This document shows positions 27,318-37,804 of a stretch of DNA of 64,000 nucleotides, piece by piece. Made by a program: the position numbers and the translations under genes. The stretch lies in NCBI GenBank assembly GCA_023129715.1, contig JAGMBO010000003.1, positions 1 through 64,000 on the forward strand, read 5' to 3'. The stretch is from Candidatus Eiseniibacteriota bacterium. Its GTDB lineage: Bacteria > Eisenbacteria > RBG-16-71-46 > CAIMUX01 > WJJG01. The notes under the pieces were generated by a model. The model saw nothing but the letters and a program-made list of their open reading frames with translations. It was not told the DNA's origin and ran no database searches. Each line of letters begins with the position of its first letter. The first letter of the stretch is position 1.

Positions 27318-28277
27318 ATGACCGGTAGCTGGCGGGTGGTCCCATGGTTTGCCGTGGTCTTGGCGCTGTTGGGGGCACCGAGCAGCGGGTGGGCAACGGA
27401 CCTGCGGGATGCCCCGTCTGGGAGTGAGGCCCATGTCGGCCAAGCCGGCGCGCCCGACGACGATCAAGCCCAGGCCCGGCTGATGGCCCTCTATGAGCAG
27501 ATGGTGCAGTTCAATCTGCAGGGCCCGCATGCCCTGGCCGTCTCGGCGATCGACTCGTTGATGGCGCAGTTCGGCGAGCGCGAGATCGGCCAGAAGATCG
27601 CTGCCTGGGCCGACTACTTCTATCGGCGCGGCGATGCGGCCTATCGCTTTGGTCTCGTCGAGGGCGGCTATGTCTCTGAGGGCCGGCTCGTCGATGACTT
27701 CCAGACCGATTGCATCCTCTTCTTCTATCGCGTTACGGAACTGGGACGCTCGAGCAGCGCGTTGGAGGCGGTCCAGTTCGCATTCGGCACGCGGTTCTAC
27801 GGTGCGGTGCTCGCAGACGTCGTCGACGCCGAGGGACGCGTCGACTACGGCAATTCCGTGCACCTCGACTATACGATCGACATGATCCGCTCCGGAATTT
27901 GGGGCCAGGAGATCACGGACGAGTTGGGTGAGGCGGTGAGCGATGCGGAGGGCTCGACACGCTATCCACCGGGAACGCTTCGCTATGTGAGCAAGAACGC
28001 CTGGTCGCCCGAGGCGTTGCGCGATGGCGACGTCGTCTACTTCGTCGTCGATCCCGCCACGGAGTATGGGCAGCGGTTGCGCAAGGATGGCGCCCTGATC
28101 GGTCATGTCGGAATCATCAAGATCGAGGAGGGTCGCCCCTTCCTGATCCATGCCGCGGCGCGGGGGTTGGGTGACGTCTACCCCGGCGGGAAGGTGGAGA
28201 AGGTGGCCCTCGAGACCTACCTCGGACGGGTCGAGAACTTCCGGGGCCTGCTGGCGACACGAATCGTTAGCTTCTAG
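27318..28277 (+). CDS. DUF1460-type NlpC/P60-like amidase, secreted
   Basis: This 319-residue protein has a cleavable signal peptide (VPWFAVVLALLGAPSSGWA). It fits the DUF1460 branch of the NlpC/P60 papain-like fold, which includes peptidoglycan amidases. The catalytic Cys candidate is in FQTDCILFFYRV, the His in GHVGIIKI, and a third polar residue in FLIHAAA. The C-terminus (LETYLGRVENFRGLLATRI) is also typical of the family. The ATG at 27318 has AGGGAGAG upstream. It starts 53 bp after the propeller gene and may share its transcript. A role in cell-wall turnover is inferred from the family. Confidence 0.75.
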   Translation: MTGSWRVVPWFAVVLALLGAPSSGWATDLRDAPSGSEAHVGQAGAPDDDQAQARLMALYEQMVQFNLQGPHALAVSAIDSLMAQFGEREIGQKIAAWADYFYRRGDAAYRFGLVEGGYVSEGRLVDDFQTDCILFFYRVTELGRSSSALEAVQFAFGTRFYGAVLADVVDAEGRVDYGNSVHLDYTIDMIRSGIWGQEITDELGEAVSDAEGSTRYPPGTLRYVSKNAWSPEALRDGDVVYFVVDPATEYGQRLRKDGALIGHVGIIKIEEGRPFLIHAAARGLGDVYPGGKVEKVALETYLGRVENFRGLLATRIVSF

Positions 28278-28364
28278 GAACGGCCGCTTCTACAGACTGC
28301 CGCATGTGGGGATTGCCATCCGGTCGGCTCGCCGTCGGCACACTTGAGTTTCGGGCAAGACCAT

Positions 28365-29171
28365 TCAGACGCCGCGGGCCTCGGCTTTCTTCGTTTCGCG
28401 AACTTCGCTCTTCGACGCCTTCACCCGCAGCAACGCGCTCAGACGACTTTTCAGATCACCGATCTGCAGGCCGCGTGTGAGTTGACCCTGCTCGGCGATC
28501 GAGATCTGCCGCGTTTCTTCGGAGACGACGATGACGATCGCATCGGTCTCCTCGCTTAGGCCCACCGCTGCCAGATGCCGCGTGCCGAGCGTACGCTCGA
28601 GGTCGGGATTCGCCGAGAGCGGCAGGATGCAACCAGCGGCGACGATCTGACTGCCCCGCAGGATGACCGCCCCATCGTGGAGGGGCGCGGGAGGTGTGAA
28701 AATCGTCTCGAGCAGTTCCGCACTGACCCCCGCATCGATCGGCGTGCCGGTCTCGATGTAGTTCTTCAGTCCGACGTTGCGTTCGAGCACCAAGAGCGCC
28801 CCGAGCCCCTTGCGACTCGTACGTTCAACAGCGTTCTGCACCTCGGCGAGAAAGCCGAACTCCTCGACACTGACGAACCGATTGAGAATGCGGCTCTGGC
28901 CGATCTGACCGAGGGCCTTGCGCAACTCGGGCTGGAAGATGATGATAAAGGCAATCAGCCAGACGGTGCGCAGACTGGTGAGCAACCAGTTGAGCGCCGA
29001 TAGCCGCAGCCACTCCGCCAGCACTGAGAGCAGCACCAGGGTCAACAACCCGGTGAACATCTGCGCCGCGCGCGTACCCCGCACAAGGATCAACAGACGG
29101 TAGAAGAGGAAAGCGACGACGAGGATATCGATCAGATCACGGAGCCATTCGTTCTGGATCGGTAGGGGCAT
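28365..29171 (-). CDS. cdaA: Diadenylate cyclase CdaA
   Basis: This is a 268-residue membrane enzyme that makes cyclic di-AMP from two ATP. Three N-terminal helices (residues ~12-80) precede the DAC domain. The DGA motif is at 166-168 (PPAPLHDGAVI). The second signature, normally RHR, reads RHL at 198-200 (LGTRHLAAVGLSE). I checked the codons, and the third residue is CTG (Leu). The ATG at 29171 has GGAGGAG directly upstream. It lies 16 bp after folP and is the last gene of the tilS-hpt-ftsH-folP-cdaA cluster. No ybbR/cdaR or glmM gene follows, unlike in Firmicutes. Confidence 0.9.
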   Translation of the reverse strand: MPLPIQNEWLRDLIDILVVAFLFYRLLILVRGTRAAQMFTGLLTLVLLSVLAEWLRLSALNWLLTSLRTVWLIAFIIIFQPELRKALGQIGQSRILNRFVSVEEFGFLAEVQNAVERTSRKGLGALLVLERNVGLKNYIETGTPIDAGVSAELLETIFTPPAPLHDGAVILRGSQIVAAGCILPLSANPDLERTLGTRHLAAVGLSEETDAIVIVVSEETRQISIAEQGQLTRGLQIGDLKSRLSALLRVKASKSEVRETKKAEARGV

Positions 29172-29187
29172 GGCTCCTCCCTCTCGC

Positions 29188-30074
29188 TCAGCCTCCGATG
29201 CCCGGATTGCCGGCGGCGAGGACCGCATCGACCAGCCGCAGCGCCCGCACGTGGGCCTGGACATCATGCACCCGCACGGCGTGCGCCCCACCCAGGACGG
29301 CGAGCGCATGCGCGGCCAGCGTGCCCTCCAGCCGTTCTCCGGCGGGGAGGTCGAGCACCGCGCCGATGAACCGCTTGCGCGAACATCCTATCAGGATGGG
29401 GCGCTCCAGCAAGGAGAACTCCTCGAGTCGCCGGAGGATCTCGAGGTTGTGGCGGGCCGTCTTGCCGAACCCGATCCCAGGATCGATGAGCAGTTGATCG
29501 TGTGCGACACCGCACGCCCGCGCCCGCTGGAGCGCGGCGGCCAGGTCGGCACGGATCTCGGTGACGACATCATCGTAGCGCGGGTCGGCCTGCATCGTTC
29601 GTGGGGCTCCCTGCATGTGCATGCAGACCAGAGCAGCCCCCGACTCGGCGGCGAGACCCCCCAGCGCGGGGTCGGCGCGCAGCGCACTGACATCGTTGAT
29701 CATCACCGCGCCATGGTCGAGAGCCCGCTGGGCGACTGCCGCCTTGGTCGTGTCGACCGACAGGGGCACGGGATGGCCCGCCCGCCGCGCCGCCTCGAGA
29801 ACGGGAGCGATGCGACGCCATTCTTCCTCGGCCGGGACCGGGTCCGCCCCGGGGCGCGTGCTCTCGCCGCCGACGTCGACCCAGTCGGCGCCCTCGGCGA
29901 CGATCTGGTGATAGCGGGCAATGGCCTGCTCGGCGACGGGATTGCGGCTGGCCTCATAGAAGGAGTCGGGCGTGCAATTGACGACGCCCATGACGGCAGT
30001 GCGCGCACCCAGCTCGATCGTGCGGTCCCGCAAGCGGAGCCGCCGGCTGGGGCGCATCGCCGCACGGGTGGCGG

Positions 30075-30078
<4 letters not shown>
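29188..30078 (-). CDS. folP: Dihydropteroate synthase
   Basis: This 296-residue enzyme joins p-aminobenzoate to dihydropterin pyrophosphate in folate synthesis. Family motifs are visible in order: [50 protein letters not shown] and GCSRKRFIG. All pterin and diphosphate contact regions appear intact. The start overlaps the ftsH stop by 4 bp (ATGA), indicating translational coupling. The gene belongs to the conserved tilS-hpt-ftsH-folP block. Confidence 0.95.
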
Positions 30079-32324
<2,246 letters not shown>

Positions 32325-32378
32325 CTCGGTCCTTTTGTGTCGCCCGCGGGCACTGGGCTTATGCGACCGTCCGAGGGG

Positions 32379-33011
32379 TCATCCCTCCGCGGTCGCATCG
32401 GCATTGGCGGTTTTCTTGGAGACGGCTGCGGCGCCGCCCCCGGTTGGGCTGAAGGTGGCGATAATCGGCAGGTTGCGATAGCGCTCCCGATAGTCGAGGC
32501 CACAGCCGACGACGAACTCGTTGCCGATGTCGAATCCCTTGTACTGGAGCGGCACCGAGTGGTTCCGCGCGCATTCGTGGCAGACCAGCGCGGCGAAGCG
32601 CAGCGTAGCTGGTTCGCGCAATTGGAGGAAAGTCTGGACGTACTCGATCTTCGTGCTGTCGGTACGGATGCCCTCGACCACGAGGACATCCCGCCCCCGG
32701 ATGTCGGAGCGCAGATCGTGGAGCACCTTGACCGCCGTCCGGCCCCGCTCCTGGGGATTGAAGCGGGAGACGGCGAGGAAGTCGAACTCCTGCGCCACCT
32801 CGATCGAGTGGGCCAGATCGCACTGGAAGATGAAGCCCCCGCGCAGGATCGCAACCAGAACGGGGACCGTGCCCTGATAGGCGGCTGTGATCTCACGCCC
32901 CAGTTCGGCCACCCGGACGGCGATCTCCTCGGCTCCGAAGAGAACTTTCCCATCCCCGTCGGACAGGCGTAGCTGGTCACCTTGTTTGAGGTTACGAACT
33001 GCCTCGATCAT
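32379..33011 (-). CDS. hpt: Hypoxanthine phosphoribosyltransferase homologue with altered PRPP loop
   Basis: This is a 210-residue type I phosphoribosyltransferase-fold protein. The position between tilS and ftsH is the classic one for hpt. The N-terminal half is typical (VLVAILRGGFIFQCDLAHSI). However, the PRPP-binding loop, normally E-D-I-x-D-T-G, reads VVEGIRTDSTKI. Only the Glu is kept and both Asp positions are changed. I verified the codons. C-terminal purine-contact features are recognisable (FDIGNEFVVGCGLDYRERYRNLP). The start is one of two adjacent ATGs (33014 or 33011), and the second has better spacing to GGAG. It may be an active variant, a regulatory relative or a non-catalytic homologue. 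Confidence 0.8.
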   Translation of the reverse strand: MIEAVRNLKQGDQLRLSDGDGKVLFGAEEIAVRVAELGREITAAYQGTVPVLVAILRGGFIFQCDLAHSIEVAQEFDFLAVSRFNPQERGRTAVKVLHDLRSDIRGRDVLVVEGIRTDSTKIEYVQTFLQLREPATLRFAALVCHECARNHSVPLQYKGFDIGNEFVVGCGLDYRERYRNLPIIATFSPTGGGAAAVSKKTANADATAEG

Positions 33012-33072
33012 CATCACTCCGCTGCGAAGGATACACACCGAACAACGAGTCTAGGTAGCTGACTCCCGACCA

Positions 33073-34257
33073 TCAAGCGGATTCTTGGTCGCCCTCCCGA
33101 AGAGGCCTCGGCGACTGCCTGCGATTGGGAATACCGGGGCGAGGTTGATGGAATTCGAGCACGATGCGCCCGCGCCGGTAGCGTGCCCGGATCGCCCCGG
33201 GCAGATGGACCTCTCCCGGGGGACCGTCCGGGACCCGCTGGAGGAGCTCGAGCAATCGGCTCATCTGGCGCCCGCTCAGCACCGCCTCGGGGCCCGCCAG
33301 ATCCTGATAGCTGAGCCAGAGGACCCGTGACACCAACGCTGGGGGCTTTCCGGCCAAGCCGCGGGCGTCGAGCACCAGGCAGTCATCTTCCGAGTTCCCT
33401 GCCGGGCCTTGCAGCAGCACCGCCTTCCTCAGCTCTCCGGCCGATGCCGTGACCACGCGATCTTCCAGACGCTGCCACTGGGCGAGCTGGGCGAGCGTCT
33501 CGACGATCCGCGGGTTGTAGCCGGCGAGGTGGGGCAGCAGTTCGTGACGCACCCGGTTGCGCAGGAAACGGGGGTCCTCGTTGGAGCGATCTTCGACCCA
33601 GCGCAATCCGAGCTGCCCGGCGATCGCGCGCAGCTCTGCTCGGCGGAAGCCGAGCAGGGGGCGCAGCACCTCGATCGGGGCGCCGTCGTCAGCGGCCCCC
33701 ACCTCGCCGTCGCCGGGGGCATCGGTCGCGCGGTCGGCCCCGGCGCGGCCCGCCCATTTGCGGCGTGGTTCCATGCCCCCCAACCCTCGCGGCCCGGTTC
33801 CCCGCAGGATTCGCATCAGGACCGTCTCGGCCTGATCGTCCAGGTGGTGGCCGAGCACGATCGACCGGCAGCCCGCCGCGCGGCCCAGCCGCACGAGCGC
33901 CTGCAGGCGTACCACGCGGGCCGCCTGCTCGAGAGACCAGCCTTCCTCGTCGGCACGTGCGGCGGCCGGGACCGGGTACTCCTCGAGGGGCAGGTCCCAG
34001 TCCGCGGCGAGTTGCCGGACGAAGGCGGCATCCTGGTCGGCTTCCGCGCGCAGACCGTGATGAATGTGGCCCAGGACGAGCCGTCCAGCATCGCGTTGCG
34101 CCGAGGTGCGCAGCAGGTAGGCGAGCAGCACCGAATCGGCGCCGCCCGAGACGGCCGCCAGCACCTGCCAACCCTGGGCGGGGAGCACCTCGTGCAGCGC
34201 CCGTTCCCAACGGGAGAAAAAGCGGTGCAGGCGAGGGTCGGTGTCGAAAGGGTCCAT
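33073..34257 (-). CDS. tilS: tRNA(Ile)-lysidine synthase
   Basis: This is a 394-residue N-type ATP pyrophosphatase that converts C34 of tRNA-Ile(CAU) to lysidine, an essential decoding modification. The PP-loop is SGGADS at residues 37-42. HIHHGLRAEAD and LGHHLDDQAET follow as expected for TilS. After the core come a C-terminal substrate-binding part and a basic tail. A ~20-residue Ala/Gly/Asp insert separates the GGMEPRRKW region from the next helix. The ATG at 34257 is the best fit to the family N-terminus. Next gene: hpt, 61 bp downstream. Confidence 0.93.
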   Translation of the reverse strand: MDPFDTDPRLHRFFSRWERALHEVLPAQGWQVLAAVSGGADSVLLAYLLRTSAQRDAGRLVLGHIHHGLRAEADQDAAFVRQLAADWDLPLEEYPVPAAARADEEGWSLEQAARVVRLQALVRLGRAAGCRSIVLGHHLDDQAETVLMRILRGTGPRGLGGMEPRRKWAGRAGADRATDAPGDGEVGAADDGAPIEVLRPLLGFRRAELRAIAGQLGLRWVEDRSNEDPRFLRNRVRHELLPHLAGYNPRIVETLAQLAQWQRLEDRVVTASAGELRKAVLLQGPAGNSEDDCLVLDARGLAGKPPALVSRVLWLSYQDLAGPEAVLSGRQMSRLLELLQRVPDGPPGEVHLPGAIRARYRRGRIVLEFHQPRPGIPNRRQSPRPLREGDQESA

Positions 34258-34371
34258 GAGCCCGATGGTACGCGGCGTCCGCCACCGGCGACAAGGGGTC
34301 CGGGTCGTTCTGCCAGATTCTGGGACCCCGAGGCTCGCGCCCCTGCACGGTCGAGATTCGTGCAAAGCCAT

Positions 34372-34986
34372 CTAGTTCGGCGGGGCACCCCGCTGGCCGC
34401 TGCCGGGGTCCGCGCGGAACTTCGCGCCGGCGACCGGCACCGGTTCGAGGTCGGGGAAACACTGGGTGACGTAGGCATAGAGCACGATACTGCAGCTGAC
34501 GTTGACGTTGAGACAGGGGATCAACCCGTACTGCGGGATCATCAGACGAACGGCGGAAGCCTCGCCGAGCTCGCGGCTGAGACCGCGCAACTCGCTGCCG
34601 AAGAGGAAGAGCGGCTTCGCCGGAAAGGTGAAGCGATGCAGCATCTCCGCCTTCCGGTCGATCTCGACGGCGATCAGCGTGTACCCCTCTTCGCGCACAT
34701 GGGCAAGCAACGCCTTCGCGTCGGGCAGGTGGCGCATGCGCTCGAAGCGGTGAATACCCCCGCTGCCGGCCTCATCGAAGACGTCACTGCCGACGAGGAG
34801 CAGCTCGCCGCAGAGGAAGGCATTGGCCGTGCGGATGAGATTGCCGAGGTTCCAGTCCTTGGTCAGGTTCTCGACGGCCACGCCGTAGGGGAGACGGCGC
34901 GCATCGAGGCGCTCGCGCAATGCGCGCCGGCGCGGGTTCTGCTCGCGCCAGAAGCGTTCGATTTCTTCGGGGTTCAGTTTCGTCAT
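34372..34986 (-). CDS. SpoU/TrmH-family RNA 2'-O-methyltransferase
   Basis: This is a 204-residue SPOUT methyltransferase. The three family motifs are present: N-x-GN-x2-RTA (DWNLGNLIRTANAF), LFLFGSELRGLSREL, and IPQYGLIPCLNVNVSCSIVLY, the last forming the SAM-binding trefoil knot. The N-terminus (PEEIERFWREQNPRRRALRERLDA) is a basic helix. The ATG at 34986 has AGGAAG upstream and overlaps the symporter stop by 4 bp. The target (tRNA or rRNA ribose) cannot be told from the sequence. Confidence 0.87.
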   Translation of the reverse strand: MTKLNPEEIERFWREQNPRRRALRERLDARRLPYGVAVENLTKDWNLGNLIRTANAFLCGELLLVGSDVFDEAGSGGIHRFERMRHLPDAKALLAHVREEGYTLIAVEIDRKAEMLHRFTFPAKPLFLFGSELRGLSRELGEASAVRLMIPQYGLIPCLNVNVSCSIVLYAYVTQCFPDLEPVPVAGAKFRADPGSGQRGAPPN

Positions 34987-36881
34987 CTTTCGCTTCCTGG
35001 CGTGCGACGACTGCTCCGTTCGCGTCGCGGTTGATCCACCGAGAAGTTGCCAGCCGCTGCGGGGCCGGGCCGTCCGCGGGCCGGCCCCGATCCCGTCCCG
35101 CGCAGGTTGACCATGATTCTCAGCGCCGCCAACAGCGCGAGTCCGGCGAGCAGCGCTCCACTCAGCCAGCGGGCGTAGAGTAGGTGTCCGATGCCGATCA
35201 TCGCGCTGTAGACGAGCACGATCGTCAGCAAGACACACTCACCGCGTCGGCGAGGCGCCCATCCGGAAGAAGGCGGATCCACCGGAGGGGAATCCGTCGC
35301 CGGTCGATCGCCCCTGCGCGGCGGGGGCGAAGAGGTCGCGCCAGGGTCGGCCAGGCTCGCCGCCGCCACCGGGTTCCAGAACCCCGGTGGGCGGACGCGG
35401 CGGTAGAAGGCTACCAGATGCGCCCGCTCGGTGGGGCGCGTCAGGAATGTCGCCGTCAGCCAGAGCACGCCCGAGCCGACGACATTGATCAGGATGATCT
35501 CCCAGGATGCGAATTGGTGCGCGAACCATCCGTGGCTGTTGGCCACATTGAGCAGGGAGGCGATCAGCAGGCTGGCGGCCATGGCGACGATCTCGCTCCA
35601 GGCATTGATCCGCCACCAGAACCAGCGCAGGAGGAAAACGACCCCCGCGCCGGCGACGAGTTGGAGCAGGAACTGGAATAGGTGCACGATGCTCGTATTG
35701 AAGACGGCGATCAGCGCCCCGACGCAGAGGAACAGCGGACTTGCCAGCCGGGCGATCAAGACGTAGTGGCGTTCGGTCGCTCGGCGGCGCAGAAAGCGGC
35801 GGTAGATGTCATTGACGAAGTAGGACGAGGCGAGGTTGATGTGGGTGTCGATCGTCGACATGAAGGCTGCCAGAATGGCCGCCATCATCAGGCCCAACCA
35901 CCCCGGCCCGAGGAAGCGCGTCATCATCTGCGGATAGGCAGCCTTGTGATCGGTCAGCTCGGGGAAGACGAAGAGCGAGATCAGGGCGACGGCGAACCAG
36001 GGCCAGGGGCGCAGAACGTAGTTGGCGAAGGTGAACCAGAGCATCGCCAGCACGGAGTGGCGTTCATCACGGGCTGCCGACATGCGCTGGATCAAGACCC
36101 CGCCGCCGTCGGAGTATTTCCATGACCACCACTGCACCCCAATGGCGACGAGAAACCCGCCGAGGACTCCGGTGGCGACGTTGGGCAGGATTTCCATCGC
36201 CGGGCGACCGTCGGCCGCCACCAGCGTCCGCAGCGTGGGGGCGAATCCGCTGACGCCTCCGACATGCTCGAAGGCCTTGATCATCAGGACAACCGAGCCG
36301 AGCATGGCGATGCCGAACTGCAACAGGTCGGTGACGACGACCCCCCAGAGGCCGGAGATCGTTGCGTAGAGCGTTGCCAGGACGATGCTCGCGCCGATCG
36401 TCACCAGCTTGGGCAGTCCCAGCACTTCCTCGCAAATCGTCGCCATCGCCAGGATGACCCAACCGAGCACGATGCTGTTGGTGACGAAAGCGAAGAGGGT
36501 TCCCTTGAAGAACCTCAGACCCCGGCCCCCAACCCCCGAGTAGCGGTGCTCACAGAGCTCGACATCGGTGATCACCCGTGCGCGGCGCCAGAGGGCCGCC
36601 AGGAAGAAGGTCGTCAGCGCGTGGCTGATGGCGAAGTTGAACCAGATCCAGTTTCCCGCAACCCCCTCGCTGCGCACGATCGAGGTCACTAGCAGCGGCG
36701 TGTCGGCCGCGAAGGTCGTGGCGACCATCGAGGTTCCGGCAACCCACCAGGGCAGCGAGCGGCCGGAGACGAAGAAGTCGGCCATCGAACGCGACGCCCG
36801 CCGCGAGAAGTAGGCGGCGGCAGAGAGCATGATCGCGCCATAGAACGCAATCAGGATCCAGTCCCAGGTGGCGAGCTTCAT
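34983..36881 (-). CDS. Sodium:solute symporter (SSS family)
   Basis: This is a 632-residue secondary transporter with about 13 hydrophobic helices in an LeuT-type fold. The N-terminus carries the family pattern ADFFVSGRSLPWWVAGTSMVATTFAADTP. A sodium-site-like segment occurs at AAILAAFMSTIDTHINLASSYFVND. The C-terminal ~90 residues hold a Pro/Ser-rich linker and two more helices, then a basic tail. It overlaps both neighbours by 4 bp (YceF upstream, SpoU methyltransferase downstream), so all three are translated from one message. The solute is unknown. Confidence 0.9.
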   Translation of the reverse strand: MKLATWDWILIAFYGAIMLSAAAYFSRRASRSMADFFVSGRSLPWWVAGTSMVATTFAADTPLLVTSIVRSEGVAGNWIWFNFAISHALTTFFLAALWRRARVITDVELCEHRYSGVGGRGLRFFKGTLFAFVTNSIVLGWVILAMATICEEVLGLPKLVTIGASIVLATLYATISGLWGVVVTDLLQFGIAMLGSVVLMIKAFEHVGGVSGFAPTLRTLVAADGRPAMEILPNVATGVLGGFLVAIGVQWWSWKYSDGGGVLIQRMSAARDERHSVLAMLWFTFANYVLRPWPWFAVALISLFVFPELTDHKAAYPQMMTRFLGPGWLGLMMAAILAAFMSTIDTHINLASSYFVNDIYRRFLRRRATERHYVLIARLASPLFLCVGALIAVFNTSIVHLFQFLLQLVAGAGVVFLLRWFWWRINAWSEIVAMAASLLIASLLNVANSHGWFAHQFASWEIILINVVGSGVLWLTATFLTRPTERAHLVAFYRRVRPPGFWNPVAAASLADPGATSSPPPRRGDRPATDSPPVDPPSSGWAPRRRGECVLLTIVLVYSAMIGIGHLLYARWLSGALLAGLALLAALRIMVNLRGTGSGPARGRPGPAAAGNFSVDQPRRERSSRRTPGSER

Positions 36882-37537
36882 GACGTCCGGTCCGCCGGCC
36901 GATCAGCGGATGGGTTCAGGGGATCAACGCCGAAGCCGCGCAACAGCCGCAGCAGGGCGATCAGCGGCAATCCGATAATCGCGGTCGGATCGTCTCCCCG
37001 CAGGTACTCGAAGAGGGCAATGCCGAGCGCTTCCGACTTGTAGGCGCCCGCGCAGTCGAGCGGCTGCTCGAGACGGACATACGTCTCGGCCTCATCGCGC
37101 GAAATGGCCCGCATGCGCAGCCGGTTGACGACCAGCGTGCTGCTCCCGGGGACATCCTCGAGGCTCTCCGGCGTCGTCTGCGCCTGCTTGCCCGGCGCAG
37201 ACGACGCGCGCACGACGGCGACGCCGGTGAGCAATTCGTGTTCGCGTCCGGCCAGGGCCAGAAGCTGCTCGACCGCCACTCGCGGGCTGCCCGGCTTGGT
37301 CAGGGTCCGCCCCTCGCAGCGCACGACCTGGTCGCTGCCGATCACCAGATGCCCCGGGTATTCGGCCAACAGGCTGAGGGCCTTGCCGAGGGCGTTGCCG
37401 ACCACGAGGCGAGCGGCATCGGTGTTGGGACCGGGCGCCGCCTCGACGAAACGGGGCGCGGCCGCCTGAAAGGGCAGCCCCAACCGGCTCATCTGCTGGC
37501 GCCGGTAGGGTGAGGTGCTGGCGAGAATCAGCTTCAT
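36878..37537 (-). CDS. yceF: Maf-family nucleotide pyrophosphatase, YceF (m7GTP) type
   Basis: This 219-residue enzyme hydrolyses non-canonical nucleoside triphosphates to monophosphates. The substrate loop ASTSPYRRQQMSRLGLPF and the catalytic Asp in IGSDQVV are present. The SDQ form and the C-terminal CAGAYKSEALGIALFEYL and GLPLIALLRLLR match E. coli YceF, the 7-methyl-GTP branch, rather than the ADT-type Maf/YhdE. The ATG at 37537 fits the family start. Its stop overlaps the symporter start by 4 bp. It is the first gene of the minus-strand group and faces the KaiC-like gene across a 267-bp gap. Confidence 0.9.
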   Translation of the reverse strand: MKLILASTSPYRRQQMSRLGLPFQAAAPRFVEAAPGPNTDAARLVVGNALGKALSLLAEYPGHLVIGSDQVVRCEGRTLTKPGSPRVAVEQLLALAGREHELLTGVAVVRASSAPGKQAQTTPESLEDVPGSSTLVVNRLRMRAISRDEAETYVRLEQPLDCAGAYKSEALGIALFEYLRGDDPTAIIGLPLIALLRLLRGFGVDPLNPSADRPADRTS

Positions 37538-37804
37538 TGTCCCGTGTCCTGCGATCCTTGCGGCCACACGGACTCAAGCGACGCGCGCGGGGGCGATCCC
37601 CGCCCGTCAATGCTCCCGGCATCCGTCTGGAGCCCGAGCAAGCATAGGAGTCGCCGGTCTGGCGGGCAAGTCGGCTCTTTGCCCAAGGGTAATCGCTCTG
37701 GGACGGTAACCACTTGTGCGCTTCGAGCTTGAGATCACCAACCTTGGCGCCGATAGGCCGGAGAGAGGCTTCGATCGACGTTCCGATGCCGGAGCAGGGG
37801 GCCG

